Origin: Vicingaceae bacterium
Lineage (GTDB): Bacteria > Bacteroidota > Bacteroidia > Flavobacteriales_E > Vicingaceae
Direction of reading: 5' to 3'
Assembly (NCBI GenBank): GCA_026003395.1
Contig: BPHE01000002.1
Span: forward strand, 1 to 64,000
DNA length: 64,000 nucleotides
Part shown: positions 44,940-54,368 of the stretch, piece by piece
Layout: each line of letters opens with the position of its first letter
Numbering within the stretch: the stretch's first letter is position 1
Program-made: the position numbers and the translations under genes
The notes under the pieces: generated by a model
What the model was told of the DNA's origin: nothing
The model's input: the letters and a program-made list of their open reading frames with translations, nothing else
Database searches by the model: none

Positions 44940-46196
44940 ATGAAAAAAGTAACTTTGTTTGCAGGTATTTGTTTGATAGGGCTAAATTCATTTGCCCAAT
45001 CTGCTTTAGACAGTATTCGTCTGGAGTTGGAAGCATTAAAGGAAGATATGCGACGACAACGTTTGCAAAGTGTCATGCCGGAATTGACATTTGAAAGTTA
45101 TTCGGGTCTCGGACCGGCTGCTTCAAAGGTTTATTACGCACAAAAAGGACTTTCCATTGCAGGTTATGGCGATATTTTTGTTTCGCAATATTTTAATCAA
45201 AACAAAATTGCCAAAGGAGATGTGCTAAGATTTGTTCCTTATATCGGGTATAAAGTGTCCGACAAAATTATTATCAATTCCGAACTCGAGATCGAACATG
45301 CAGGTATCGACAATGCGTTTAACAAAGAACCGGAAGTGTATACCGAATTTTTATACACCGATTTCCTGATCAACAAACATGTAAATCTGCGGTCGGGATT
45401 GATATTGTTGCCTATCAGCATCATGAACGAGTATCACGAACCAACCGTATTCAACGGAGTTTTTCGCCCGGAAGTAGAACAAAACATTATACCCACCGTA
45501 TGGCGCGACTTGGGATTGATGGCCTATGGTGACCTTTGGAAAGGTTTCGCCTATAAGGTATCGTTAACCAATGGATTGCGCACCGAGTATGTAACCGATT
45601 GGATCAAAAATGCACGTCAAAAAGGAGCTAACGTCAATTTTAACCAACTGGCCACCACAGTAAGAATCAACTATCAAGGCATTCAGGGTTTGATTGCCGG
45701 TGTGGCTATGTATTATGGTGAAGGAAGTGCCGGAGAGGGTGGACAAACATTGACCCCGGTCAGGGAAAAAGCCCAATATGCCATGTATGTCACCGACTTG
45801 CAGTATCAAGCGCATCGATGGAATATCAAAGCTATGTATGTTATCGGACAGGCCGAAGGCGACAGTGCTTACCGTTCGGTGCCCGGACGAAGCCGCGAAG
45901 TGGAGGGCTTTTACGCACAAGCAGGATATAATATATGGCCTTGGTTTAACAAAAAAAACACGGATATTTTGCTTTATCCTTATGTAAGATACGAACAATA
46001 TAATTTACATAAAAAAGTTTTTACAGGTAGCGAAAATCCCGCAAAATGGAATGCCGTTTTAACTACCGGTTTGAATTTTTATCCGCATCCTCAAATTGTG
46101 TTCAAGGCCGATTACACTATCCGAAGCAAAAAAGTGCGTACTTTTGAACCCGGCAATAACACCCAATTAAACTTGGGCTTAGGTTTTATTTTTTGA
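44940..46196 (+). CDS. OprO/P-like outer-membrane porin
   Basis: A 418-residue outer-membrane beta-barrel. Signal peptide about 1-19 (LFAGICLIGLNSFAQ), a short coiled-coil stretch (about 22-42, LDSIRLELEALKEDMRRQ) as in trimeric porins, then repeating amphipathic strands ending in the aromatic LNLGLGFIF. The pattern resembles phosphate-selective porins OprO/P, but substrate cannot be assigned. The stop overlaps the next start, and three genes run on without gaps (porin, FMN-binding protein, membrane protein). Confidence 0.82.
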   Translation: MKKVTLFAGICLIGLNSFAQSALDSIRLELEALKEDMRRQRLQSVMPELTFESYSGLGPAASKVYYAQKGLSIAGYGDIFVSQYFNQNKIAKGDVLRFVPYIGYKVSDKIIINSELEIEHAGIDNAFNKEPEVYTEFLYTDFLINKHVNLRSGLILLPISIMNEYHEPTVFNGVFRPEVEQNIIPTVWRDLGLMAYGDLWKGFAYKVSLTNGLRTEYVTDWIKNARQKGANVNFNQLATTVRINYQGIQGLIAGVAMYYGEGSAGEGGQTLTPVREKAQYAMYVTDLQYQAHRWNIKAMYVIGQAEGDSAYRSVPGRSREVEGFYAQAGYNIWPWFNKKNTDILLYPYVRYEQYNLHKKVFTGSENPAKWNAVLTTGLNFYPHPQIVFKADYTIRSKKVRTFEPGNNTQLNLGLGFIF

Positions 46197-46768
46197 TGAA
46201 AATGAGACATTACATACTTTATTTCATTGTTTTGACAGGGTTGTGGGCATTTGCCCCTTCCCTGTTTTATGACAACTCCGGCAAACCCCCTGAAAAAATT
46301 TTAACTGAATACTTTCCGGGATCACAAGTAAAGATTCACAATATCGTTTTAAACAATGAAGACAAACTGAAAATAAAACAATGGAGCGGTTTTGACACGG
46401 AATCATCGCTGGTCAGCGTTTATTTGGTCGTTAAAAATCAAAATATACAAGCCATTTCACTTGCCGATATTCATCATGTGAGAACCCAACCTGAAGTTGT
46501 GCTTTATGTTTTTAGCCCCGATGAAAAAATTCAATATGTCAATATCCTCACTTTTAGAGAACCCGAACAATATATGCCTTCATCAAAATGGCTTGCTTTG
46601 CTTAAGGGCAAATCTCTCAATAGTGATCCGCTGGCATTAAGAAGGGACATTCCCATCATCAGTGGTTCTACTATGTCGGCTCAGGCTGTTGTTAAACATG
46701 CCCGCATTTCGGCTGCCATCGTTAAATTGTACAAACAAAAGTTCCTAAAAAATTTAGCAGATTCATGA
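46193..46768 (+). CDS. FMN-binding domain protein (RnfG/NqrC-like)
   Basis: A 191-residue exported protein with one N-terminal hydrophobic helix. The stretch IPIISGSTMSAQAVVKHAR matches the covalent-flavin site of FMN-binding domains (S/D-G-A/S-T), where FMN is joined through the Thr, here Thr160. A periplasmic electron-transfer role is likely. The start is inside the porin stop (4-base overlap) and the stop overlaps the membrane-protein gene by 4 bases, which argues for a joint function. Confidence 0.78.
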   Translation: MMKMRHYILYFIVLTGLWAFAPSLFYDNSGKPPEKILTEYFPGSQVKIHNIVLNNEDKLKIKQWSGFDTESSLVSVYLVVKNQNIQAISLADIHHVRTQPEVVLYVFSPDEKIQYVNILTFREPEQYMPSSKWLALLKGKSLNSDPLALRRDIPIISGSTMSAQAVVKHARISAAIVKLYKQKFLKNLADS

Positions 46769-47718
46769 AGTTTATCCTTACCGGCCACGGACAACAGGGC
46801 AAGATATTCAACTGGCTGATACGATTCTTTGCATTGTTTCTTATTTCTTTTTGGCTGGGTAAATTCACATTTTTTTATTACAATTTTGGCTTTGATCCCC
46901 AGAACGTCACAATCTACTTCAAAGGCACTCAGGAGTTCCCCTTAAACCTTGATTTTTCTTCATGGTTGGAGCAAGTGCACCAGGACATATTTTTCTACGG
47001 TATGTTTTGGATGCTGGTGGGTTCTTTTCTGCTGAGAAACACTCAAAAAAAATCTATGTTGATATTGTATGTTTTTACAGGTTGTATTCATCTATTGTTT
47101 TTTCTTTCTCCTTTGAGTTTAATTTTCGACATTTTTGACAGTTCGAGGATATTTCTCATATCGGGTTATCTCTCCCATTCAATTAACATTCTTGCAGCGT
47201 GCCTTTTTTTCTATCCTTCTATCAAAAAAAAATTTAAAACCCCTTTGAATCAAAGGAAACCCGCAGTTGGATTGCATTTGTCATTATGGATTCTGTTGTT
47301 TACAGGGGTTGGAATATGGATGTCGTCGATTTTGCTTTTTCATCATAAAATTGGTTGGAATTTGCAGAATGTAAAGCTAAAATACTTTGGCGACGAACAA
47401 CAATTTATCAATCCTGCCGATTGGCAAGGACTGTCGGAAATTGCCATTCCTCACTTTATGGCTATGGGTGTTTTTTTGTTTGCGTTGATGCATTTTCTCA
47501 ACATGCAAAACAAACCCGGTAACTTCAAGGTTTTTTTGCTTGTTTTTATTACGGCATTTATGGATATAATGGCAGGATTTGCCATCAGATATATTTCTGT
47601 CTATTTTTTTTATTTTAAATTGTTGATGTTTGCGGCTTTCACTGCTGGTATGGCCTACCTGCTCATTAACCTTGCTTTGATGATTCCCATTAAAAACAGT
47701 TCTAAGCTCCTTGAGTAA
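46765..47718 (+). CDS. Polytopic membrane protein, possible haem or quinone redox partner
   Basis: A 317-residue integral membrane protein with about eight helices. Several His residues lie in or near helices (GCIHLLFF, YLSHSIN, IPHFMAMG, FALMHFLNM), which would suit b-type haem or metal binding, but no known family was recognised. It is translationally coupled to the FMN-binding protein and is probably its inner-membrane electron donor. The last 17 bases overlap the convergent gene at 47702. Confidence 0.6.
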   Translation: MKFILTGHGQQGKIFNWLIRFFALFLISFWLGKFTFFYYNFGFDPQNVTIYFKGTQEFPLNLDFSSWLEQVHQDIFFYGMFWMLVGSFLLRNTQKKSMLILYVFTGCIHLLFFLSPLSLIFDIFDSSRIFLISGYLSHSINILAACLFFYPSIKKKFKTPLNQRKPAVGLHLSLWILLFTGVGIWMSSILLFHHKIGWNLQNVKLKYFGDEQQFINPADWQGLSEIAIPHFMAMGVFLFALMHFLNMQNKPGNFKVFLLVFITAFMDIMAGFAIRYISVYFFYFKLLMFAAFTAGMAYLLINLALMIPIKNSSKLLE

Positions 47719-48277
47719 TTTTAGGGAACAACTTTGCTTCTATCCATTGCTCCAACTTCACAGGACTCATGGTTCTCCAAGGTACGCGGCAAAACTCGTC
47801 CGTCAACAACATATAATAGTTCAACTTATTTTGCAACATATCTTGATACACATGTTCCATCGGATTAATCACAGCAATCCATCCGTCTTCTATTTCTTCA
47901 TTCCACTCTTCATAATAAGATGTGTCATAAAAATGAAAATTCAACACATTTTCGGCAATCAACACAAACTTATTAATTCCCTCATAAATTAAGTGATCCA
48001 CAAGATTTCTTTTTAGAAACATGATATCATTATAGAGACAATCATTCCACTCACCCAAGAGTTCTATGATTGCCAATCCTCTGTGATAATCGGCATAAAG
48101 CAACTTGCAATACAAAGTGGCAGAACCAAAACTGTCCCATTGCGGATGAATGTAATAGTTATAGATTACATCTCTGCATAAATAAGGGTCATATTCCTTT
48201 CCGAAAAATGGCGACAGCTCATCTTCTTCCGGTTTATACAAATGGCGCCAGCCATCATAAGGTTCTATCTCGGTCAT
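47702..48277 (-). CDS. Conserved hypothetical acidic cytosolic protein
   Basis: A 191-residue soluble protein rich in Asp, Glu, Tyr and Trp, with no signal peptide. I do not recognise a named domain. It starts 4 bases inside the stop of the transglycosylase gene, so the two are co-translated. Confidence 0.7.
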   Translation of the reverse strand: MTEIEPYDGWRHLYKPEEDELSPFFGKEYDPYLCRDVIYNYYIHPQWDSFGSATLYCKLLYADYHRGLAIIELLGEWNDCLYNDIMFLKRNLVDHLIYEGINKFVLIAENVLNFHFYDTSYYEEWNEEIEDGWIAVINPMEHVYQDMLQNKLNYYMLLTDEFCRVPWRTMSPVKLEQWIEAKLFPKITQGA

Positions 48278-49284
48278 TGTTCTGAACTTTGGGCATATAA
48301 TGCATCTATGCCGTATTCACGGATAATTTTAAAATGATTGGCAAGGACCAATTGGGTATAATTTTGGGATTCATTGCCAAAAGCTCCGGCCTTGGTTTCC
48401 CATAAACGTTTGATCAACAAATTTCCGTCATCTATCGGCATGTTGGCAAGAATGGCTTTTTTTACGTTGTATGCACCGGCATGATATACATGCAGCACCA
48501 GGAGTTTAAACCATAATTCCTGGCCTGTGTATGGGATACACAATTCGTCCAATATTTTTTGTGTTTCGGGAATGCAAACTGTTCTAAACAACCGTGCAGC
48601 ACCTACGGCGCATTTGTCAAAATCCTCCCTTTCGTCCACATGACGATTGACTGTCAATCCCATCTGTATGGCCACTTTTTTCATCAATTGAAAATGTCCG
48701 TACGCACCTGCCGACGATTTTTGATTGGCAACCGGTGATTCTATCAACAAAACTGCCTGTGCATAAAAAGGGTCAACCATTTGTGAAGCAAAAATCTCCG
48801 ATGCTTTTTGCAATAATGGCAAAATACTGTCCTGGTTGTAAAAATGTTTTTTGCCGGGTGTAAAATAAATGGACACATCCTCCGGCAAATTTTTTAATTT
48901 TCTGATGCTGTCGCGAATGGCTTGTCTTTCTTCGGCAGGTTTGCCGTCCCAATCTTTTACGGCATAAATTCCCAAAATTTCCCTTGTTGTGGAAATATTC
49001 AAAATTCCCGAATCAGGAGAAAGACGGACCACCTGTTGCCAAAAATTCACTTTTGGGTCGTCTTTCCAAAATGGGGACATCATTTCTTTGTGCAAGATAA
49101 ATTGAAATGAATATTGATGATACGTCACCTGAATATTTTCGTATGCATTGGAAAAAACAGACAATGAACTGTTTCCGGTATTGGTTGATGCCTCAACCTC
49201 CGTATGCTCATTGCCGGAAAAAAACATGCCGGTTCCCAGAACGGGAATCAACATCACAAATCCATATTTCATCAACTTTTTCAT
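48274..49284 (-). CDS. Exported lytic transglycosylase-like protein (SLT domain)
   Basis: About 336 residues from the ATG at 49284, with a signal peptide (YGFVMLIPVLGTGMFFSG). The SLT-like domain starts around residue 190: AVLLIESPVANQKSSAGAYGHFQLMKKVA, in which the Glu is in the place of the catalytic acid and SSAGAYGHFQLM is the family signature, followed by a late AYNVKKAI. The N-terminal 180 residues are of unknown type. It probably cleaves peptidoglycan glycan strands in the periplasm. Confidence 0.82.
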   Translation of the reverse strand: MKKLMKYGFVMLIPVLGTGMFFSGNEHTEVEASTNTGNSSLSVFSNAYENIQVTYHQYSFQFILHKEMMSPFWKDDPKVNFWQQVVRLSPDSGILNISTTREILGIYAVKDWDGKPAEERQAIRDSIRKLKNLPEDVSIYFTPGKKHFYNQDSILPLLQKASEIFASQMVDPFYAQAVLLIESPVANQKSSAGAYGHFQLMKKVAIQMGLTVNRHVDEREDFDKCAVGAARLFRTVCIPETQKILDELCIPYTGQELWFKLLVLHVYHAGAYNVKKAILANMPIDDGNLLIKRLWETKAGAFGNESQNYTQLVLANHFKIIREYGIDALYAQSSEQ

Positions 49285-49585
49285 GAAAAACCTTCGCAAT
49301 TATACGTTTGAAAAGCTCAAAAGTTCGACACAAAAACAAAAACTTTTTAACATCTTAAAATTAAGCATTTCCAGCTTATATGTTGAAAAAAATTCTTTCA
49401 AATACAAATAAGTTGCTTTGTATGATTTAAATCTTTAGACAAAACAGTGTGTTTATCTTACTTTAAGGTATATATTTGCTTAATTCTTTTTACTTAAAAA
49501 AATTTTAAACCAAAAGCAACTTTTTTTGTTAAAAATCGTCTAATGTATTGAAAAAGTTCTTAAATTTACTTAAAATTTTACAGCC
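49285..49585. other. AT-rich intergenic region
   Basis: About 300 bases between divergent genes. I see no RNA gene or repeat. It should contain the promoters of the transglycosylase and of the tail-fibre-like gene, but no clean consensus box stands out. Confidence 0.5.
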
Positions 49586-49995
49586 ATGAAAAAAAATATT
49601 TTCTTAATACTTTTTGCCTACCTCCCATTATTGATGATGGGACAAGGAATAGGTATCAATCCTTCAGGAGCCGCACCTGCGGGTGATGCCGGCCTGGATG
49701 TAAATTTTACCGACAAAGGATTATTAATTCCTCGTGTGAGTTTGACCAATACGGGCACCTACGGGCTTGCCGGTGGAGGACCTACCACATCTATGCTTGT
49801 TTATAATACAAACAACTCAATTGCAGGTACAGGTGCTGCGGGTACAGGATTTTACTTTTGGAACGGATCTCGTTGGGAAAAATTATTGGATTATGGCACC
49901 CCGGCCGATGCCTGGCTGACCACCGGAAACGCAGGAACTACACCGGGCACGCATTTTGTTGGAACAACGGATAATGTAGATTTAGTATTCAAAAC
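49586..49995 (+). pseudogene. Secreted tail-fibre-like protein 1, N-terminal part (IS-split)
   Basis: Codons 1-136 of a gene interrupted by an IS4 element. Signal peptide (FLILFAYLPLLMMGQ), then a Gly/Thr-rich stretch of the type seen before phage-tail-like needle domains (GIGINPSGAAPAGDAGLDV, LLIPRVSLTNTG, FYFWNGSRWEKL, TTDNVDLVFKT). Removing the IS and one 9-bp target copy joins it in frame to the part at 51476, restoring VFKTNNTERMRI and a 401-residue protein. The fragment may still be translated to a stop at 50023. Confidence 0.85.
49987..49995 (+). repeat. 9-bp target duplication ATTCAAAAC, left
   Basis: Matches 51476-51484 at the other side of the IS4 element; a clean sign of a simple insertion. 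Confidence 0.9.
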
Positions 49996-50094
49996 CACTA
50001 TTGTCCAAAATATTTTTCAATAAAAATTTAAGCTATTGATTATCAATAACTTAAATTTTTATTTTTCTGATTTTTAAAACATACTCCCCCCCTT

Positions 50095-51345
50095 TCAACC
50101 ACTCTCAAATAAACTTAATTGCAATTCTCTATTATTTATCTTTTCCCCTAATATCTTCTCTATATCCTCTATCTTCTCTATCAAAAACTTTACAACATCT
50201 ACATAACTATGTATATTCAATCTCACAAAACTCGCTACATTACTAAATGCTATATCCTTCCTACGCTCCCTTACTCTCTTGTGTATCATCGTCATCAATA
50301 AATTCGCTATCAGACAGCACCATATCTGTATCTTTATCGCATTCTCATTGTCTCCTAAAAAATACTTTATACCAAAATTCTGTTTCAATTGACGAAAGGT
50401 GATCTCTATCTGCCAACGACTTTTGTATAACAATGGTATAGCATCTACTTCTATATCCATTAAATTTGTCGCATATTCATACGTCTTTTTACTCACATCA
50501 TCCCAATATGCTACCCGCCTTATTCGTATCTTCTTACCATCTTTTAGTGCCTTTTCTATTATCTCGTCTTTTATTATCCCAGCATCGCTACTATCAGGTA
50601 TTTCTTTTTCTTCTATGCTCTCATATACAGCATTCTCTTTCATCCGACACACATAATACACACCTTTCTCATCTAATTTGTCAAAAAATTCATAGTTCAA
50701 ATATCCTCTATCCATAATGTATATCACTCCTCTTTCTAATTCCATCTTTTCTATTCCTTTCTGGTCATTAACTGTTGCTTCACTGATATAATGGATTTTT
50801 GGGACATGCATCCCATTTTCTATGGTACAATGCAATTTAATCCCACCTTTTTGTTTTCCATTCACCGCTTTCCGCCCGGTTGTTCTCATCACACTGCTGA
50901 ATAGACCTACTATCGTGCTATCTGTCACTACCCTCTTCCCCAATCGCTTTAATATCGGGCTTTGCATGCTGTCCAAAATAACTGAACGATACCGTTTGTA
51001 TAAATGTTGATAGATACGCTCAAACACCTCACTATCTCTGTGTTTGTTGACATAACTGATAGTGCTTCTTTTAGGAATATGGCTTAAACCCATTTGGTGG
51101 AGAGATTTTTTGTGAGCAAGGATAAGGGCACAGAGTTCCCGAATAGAGGAAAGACGAGTAATAACAGCAATGAGCATTAGGTAGAGATGATTTTTGGTTT
51201 TCATCTTTTTGGAATGCTTGTCAGATAAGGAATGCGCAATGATGTGGTCTATATTGGCTTGCTGGATAAGGGATACAAGCTGTCCAAAAACCGGTACAGG
51301 GGCAAAGAATTTTTGTTTATTTTTGCGTTTTGATAGACTTCTCAT
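50095..51345 (-). CDS. IS4-family DDE transposase
   Basis: A 416-residue transposase related to that at 7022, with the same layout: FGQLVSLIQQ N-domain, VVTDSTIVGLF (Asp142), IYIMDRGYLNYEF (Asp212), and YREK signature YKSRWQIEITFRQLK (Tyr307, Arg310, Glu314, Lys321), then FLGDNENAIKIQIWC. All catalytic residues are present. Confidence 0.93.
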   Translation of the reverse strand: MRSLSKRKNKQKFFAPVPVFGQLVSLIQQANIDHIIAHSLSDKHSKKMKTKNHLYLMLIAVITRLSSIRELCALILAHKKSLHQMGLSHIPKRSTISYVNKHRDSEVFERIYQHLYKRYRSVILDSMQSPILKRLGKRVVTDSTIVGLFSSVMRTTGRKAVNGKQKGGIKLHCTIENGMHVPKIHYISEATVNDQKGIEKMELERGVIYIMDRGYLNYEFFDKLDEKGVYYVCRMKENAVYESIEEKEIPDSSDAGIIKDEIIEKALKDGKKIRIRRVAYWDDVSKKTYEYATNLMDIEVDAIPLLYKSRWQIEITFRQLKQNFGIKYFLGDNENAIKIQIWCCLIANLLMTMIHKRVRERRKDIAFSNVASFVRLNIHSYVDVVKFLIEKIEDIEKILGEKINNRELQLSLFESG

Positions 51346-51383
51346 AAGTTTTGCTTTTTTGTAGCAAAATTAAAAAGCAAAAC

Positions 51384-51417
51384 AAAAAGGCAGGAAATTT
51401 ATTCCTGTCTTTTTTAT
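51384..51417. terminator. Hairpin upstream of IS4 transposase
   Basis: AAAAAGGCAGGAAATTTATTCCTGTCTTTTTT, a palindrome with flanking A- and T-runs between the outer IS end and the transposase start. It has the same position as the hairpins in the other IS4 copies but a different sequence. Confidence 0.75.
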
Positions 51418-51475
51418 TTTTTATTTTCTGCGGTGTATGATGGTATTTTTTTAGAAATTATTTTGGACAACAGTG

Positions 51476-51484
51476 ATTCAAAAC
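51476..51484 (+). repeat. 9-bp target duplication ATTCAAAAC, right
   Basis: Second copy of 49987-49995. Confidence 0.9.
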
Positions 51485-52280
51485 AAATAATACAGAGAGG
51501 ATGAGGATATTAAATACTAAAGAGGTAATCATAGGAAATAGTGCATTAGTAGCCCCATCGGGTGCCGGAGATGTTTTTACTGCATATAAAAATGTTGCGG
51601 GTGTAAATTGGGCAGTAAATGGAATTGCTACTGTTGGAGATGGTGGTGGAGGATGGTTTTATGGAACGACGACCAGTGGATATAATGTTGTTGAAAGTAT
51701 TAACAATTATAATGGTAATTCATATGCTCCTGCTGCAGTCGCAGGTTTAGCATTGGCGACAAGTGGGGCTACTGGAATAACCGGTGTAAGAGGTACCGGA
51801 AATTATTCTAATTTTTATGGGGTCAGAGGAAGCATTCCAACTACTGGTCCTTGGCTGGGTTTTGGAGGTGTATTTACAGGTGGATTAGCTTATGCAAATG
51901 GATTGTATAATGTTTCTGACGAGAGGTTAAAAAAGAACATACAACCACTTACTAATGCCCTTTCAAAAGTATTAAGTTTACAAAGTATCACATATCAATA
52001 TAACACTGATTTGTTTAAATCAAGCGAAGGAGATGAAAAGATATATTACGGTTTTATTGCTCAAAGCGTAGAAAAAGTTATACCGGAAATTGTTGCAACA
52101 AAGGCAATTCCTCTGTCAAACTCTATAAATTCACCAAGACAACCACAAACAGAACAATTTATGATAGGAAAAGTTGTTGATTATGTTCAATTAGTACCTA
52201 TATTAGTAGAAGCCATCAAAGAACAACAACAACAAATAGAAGATTTAAAAATGGAAATTGAAAAATTGAAAAACAAATAA
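51476..52280 (+). pseudogene. Secreted tail-fibre-like protein 1, C-terminal part (S74 chaperone)
   Basis: Continues the gene broken at 49995. A Gly-rich needle-like stretch leads to a peptidase S74 intramolecular chaperone domain: VSDERLKKNIQPLTNALSKV, YYGFIAQSVEKVIPEIV, then a coiled coil with AIKEQQQQIEDLKMEIEKLK. In phage tail spikes this domain trimerises and cuts itself off; here the gene belongs to a secreted Bacteroidota protein, not to a visible prophage. An internal ATG at 51501 could start a truncated product without signal peptide. Confidence 0.85.
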
Positions 52281-52282
52281 AT

Positions 52283-53602
52283 ATGTATATTAAAAAGAAA
52301 ATAGTTATCCTTTTTTCTCTTATAATTCAACATTCATTAAATATTCAAGCCCAATCCCGTTTAGCATTCAGCAATACCACCACCTATATGGTTATGCGGG
52401 ACGGGGTTTTTCTGGTCATCGACAACCCTAACGGCAATGCCATTGTCCCTAATGCAGGACGTATTGTGAGCGAAAACGAAACCAACCGCATCAGATGGTA
52501 TATTGGCGGTAATACGGGCATATACACCATTCCGTTTGCAGACAACGCCGGTGCAGGGGCCGGCTTTGGCAACAACGCCCAAACCGGCGATGCCGGTATA
52601 ACCATTCCTTTTACCCTGCAAATTTCTGCCGGTGGAGTTGGAGCAGGCGGATATATCGATTTTAGCACCTATGATGGACCAAATTGGGACAACAATACTT
52701 ACCGCCCGAGCATGGTCACCCATATGGCTCAGTTTCTTTCGCCCAATGCTGCCAACCACTCCGCCAAAGCCATCGACCGTTTTTGGGTAATCAATGCCCA
52801 AAACTATTCTACCAAACCATCTGTTGGCAATATGACTTTCACCTACATCGACAATGAATGGACCGCTGCCGGCAATACTTTCACAAGTGAAAATGTCTTA
52901 GGCGCCCAACGCTTCAACAACAACCTGAATAAATGGGGCGACATGTGGCCACTGCAGGCAAGTATCAATACTGCCTCCAATGTGCTTACCACCGGACCCG
53001 TAAGCGCTGCCAATTTTTTTGCTGCATGGACGCTATCCGACATCAACGACCCGCTTCCTGTGGAGTTGCTTCATTTCACCGCCCGGTGCGAAGACGGTAA
53101 CATCCTGCTGCAATGGGCCACAGCCAGCGAAATCAACAATCAATGGTTTATCCTCGAAAAAAGCATCAATGGATCGGAATGGACCCAATTAGCCACATTA
53201 CCCGGAAATGGAAATTCCAACGTGATCCAAAACTATGATTATATAGACAATATTTCCGGAGAAACCAATTATTACCGTTTATGGCAACAGGATTATGACG
53301 GGAATTTGAAATTGGTTGCCCAAACCGCTGCTTCTTGTCCCGTAAAAAACAACCAATTGAGCATTCAATCTGTTTACAACCAGGGAAACCAAACCATCAT
53401 TTCTGTCAATATTCCCGATCAAGGAGAATATTTTGTGGAGATTTTCGATGCCACAGGCAAATTGATTTATCTCAAACATCTGCCTTTGATGGAAGGAAAC
53501 CAAATCATCAAACCTGAAGTTTATATAGCAAAAGGTATCTACATTTTGAGAGTATATAACGAGAAGTATTCAGATCGGTATAAATTCCACGGAAACTTTT
53601 GA
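52283..53602 (+). CDS. T9SS-secreted protein with type A sorting domain, copy 1
   Basis: A 439-residue secreted protein. Signal peptide about 1-23 (ILFSLIIQHSLNIQAQ). The N-terminal domain (about 25-245, Gly/Asn-rich) has no recognised family. A fibronectin-like segment (LPVELLHFTARCEDGNILLQW, TASEINNQWFILEKS) precedes the C-terminal T9SS sorting domain (about 355-439; GEYFVEIFDATGKLIYLKHL, GIYILRVYNEKYSDRYKFHG). It starts two bases after the tail-fibre-like gene and is a near copy of the gene at 55613 from about residue 24 on. Confidence 0.88.
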   Translation: MYIKKKIVILFSLIIQHSLNIQAQSRLAFSNTTTYMVMRDGVFLVIDNPNGNAIVPNAGRIVSENETNRIRWYIGGNTGIYTIPFADNAGAGAGFGNNAQTGDAGITIPFTLQISAGGVGAGGYIDFSTYDGPNWDNNTYRPSMVTHMAQFLSPNAANHSAKAIDRFWVINAQNYSTKPSVGNMTFTYIDNEWTAAGNTFTSENVLGAQRFNNNLNKWGDMWPLQASINTASNVLTTGPVSAANFFAAWTLSDINDPLPVELLHFTARCEDGNILLQWATASEINNQWFILEKSINGSEWTQLATLPGNGNSNVIQNYDYIDNISGETNYYRLWQQDYDGNLKLVAQTAASCPVKNNQLSIQSVYNQGNQTIISVNIPDQGEYFVEIFDATGKLIYLKHLPLMEGNQIIKPEVYIAKGIYILRVYNEKYSDRYKFHGNF

Positions 53603-53937
53603 TTTTCTCTCCTCTTTTTTGGTTGATTCGATATTAAAACTCTCTTCAATTCTGGCAATTTTATATTTGATTGTTGACTTTGAAACATTAGAATGTTAAT
53701 TTGCTGATAAACACCAAAATGATTTTCTTGTTGTGGAATCCATTTGAACCATAGCGTATTTTTTCCATATTCTTTTATTGTAGTGATTGCTGTTTTTGCA
53801 CCCTGTCACGCAATTTTCTCATAAATAAAAAATGTTTACGCTTTTATTGGTAAATTATACAGAGATTTCACAATGGAGGCGAATAAAATCAAAAATGCCC
53901 GTAGGCAAGAATTTTAGCAATTTAGAAGTGAAAAAAG
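53603..53937. other. Non-coding stretch after T9SS gene copy 1
   Basis: About 335 bases without a gene, repeated with small changes after copy 2 (56951-57280). No RNA family recognised; it leads into the REP-like palindrome at 53938. Confidence 0.6.
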
Positions 53938-54001
53938 ACCTCTCCCCATGCCCCTCTCCTTCACAAGGAGAGGGGTGCCCGTAAGGGCGGGGTGAGGTTT
54001 T
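53938..54001. repeat. REP-like palindromic repeat, R1
   Basis: Nested palindrome: outer CCTCTCCCC / GGGGTGAGG, inner CCCCTCTCCTT / AAGGAGAGGGG, and a small GCCCGTAAGGGC hairpin. Three relatives lie at 57281, 57440 and 57599. Its upstream flank matches that of R2 and its downstream flank that of R4. Confidence 0.88.
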
Positions 54002-54023
54002 CAATTCAAATTTGTTTGAAATA

Positions 54024-54055
54024 AAAAAGCCCTTGATTCATCTCAAGGGCTTTTT
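54024..54055. terminator. Intrinsic terminator of tRNA-Glu-rpsT, copy 1
   Basis: AAAAAGCCCTTGA / TCAAGGGCTTTTTG palindrome, 23 bases past the rpsT stop on the minus strand; works in either direction. Confidence 0.88.
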
Positions 54056-54077
54056 GTTATAAGTTATGAATTCGCTT

Positions 54078-54329
54078 CTACAAAGAGTTCACCTTTTTGG
54101 TCAACTGGGATTTCAACCTGGCTGCTTTGTTTTTGTGGATGATGTTTCTTTTGGCAAGTTTGTCAATCATGGAAATAATTTTGGGAAGTTTTTCCGAAGC
54201 AACCGTTTTGTCCTTTTCCAATCTTAATTTCTTGATTGCATTACGTGTAGTTTTAGCAAAATAACGATTGTGCAACTTTCTTTTTTGAATTTGTCTGATT
54301 CTCTTTTTTGCCGATTTGTGGTTTGCCAT
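54078..54329 (-). CDS. rpsT: 30S ribosomal protein bS20, copy 1
   Basis: An 83-residue bS20, all helical, binding 16S rRNA helices 9 and 44. Family features: MANHKSAKKRIRQIQKRKLHN, AKTTRNAIKKLR and the C-terminal HKNKAARLKSQLTK. It differs from copy 2 (57744) at about four residues (K/R near 18 and ASEK/AAEN near 44-47). It lies 39 bases downstream of tRNA-Glu and is probably co-transcribed with it. Confidence 0.95.
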   Translation of the reverse strand: MANHKSAKKRIRQIQKRKLHNRYFAKTTRNAIKKLRLEKDKTVASEKLPKIISMIDKLAKRNIIHKNKAARLKSQLTKKVNSL

Positions 54330-54368
54330 AATCTTTTTTTAATAATATAAAGTTTCAATCAAATTTAG

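Larger units (their letters stand above)
49996..51475 (-). mobile_element. IS4-family element in tail-fibre-like gene
   Basis: 1480 bp with termini CACTATTGTCCAAAATA and (inward from the right) CACTGTTGTCCAAAATAA, and a 9-bp target duplication. The first bases CACTnTTGTCC are shared with the elements at 4584 and 6916, so all belong to one subgroup, while the internal sequences differ. The transposase is intact. Confidence 0.93.

Noticed and set aside
51924-52280. S74 domain as a sign of a contractile injection system
   Set aside because: No sheath, tube, baseplate or ATPase genes are found in the window.
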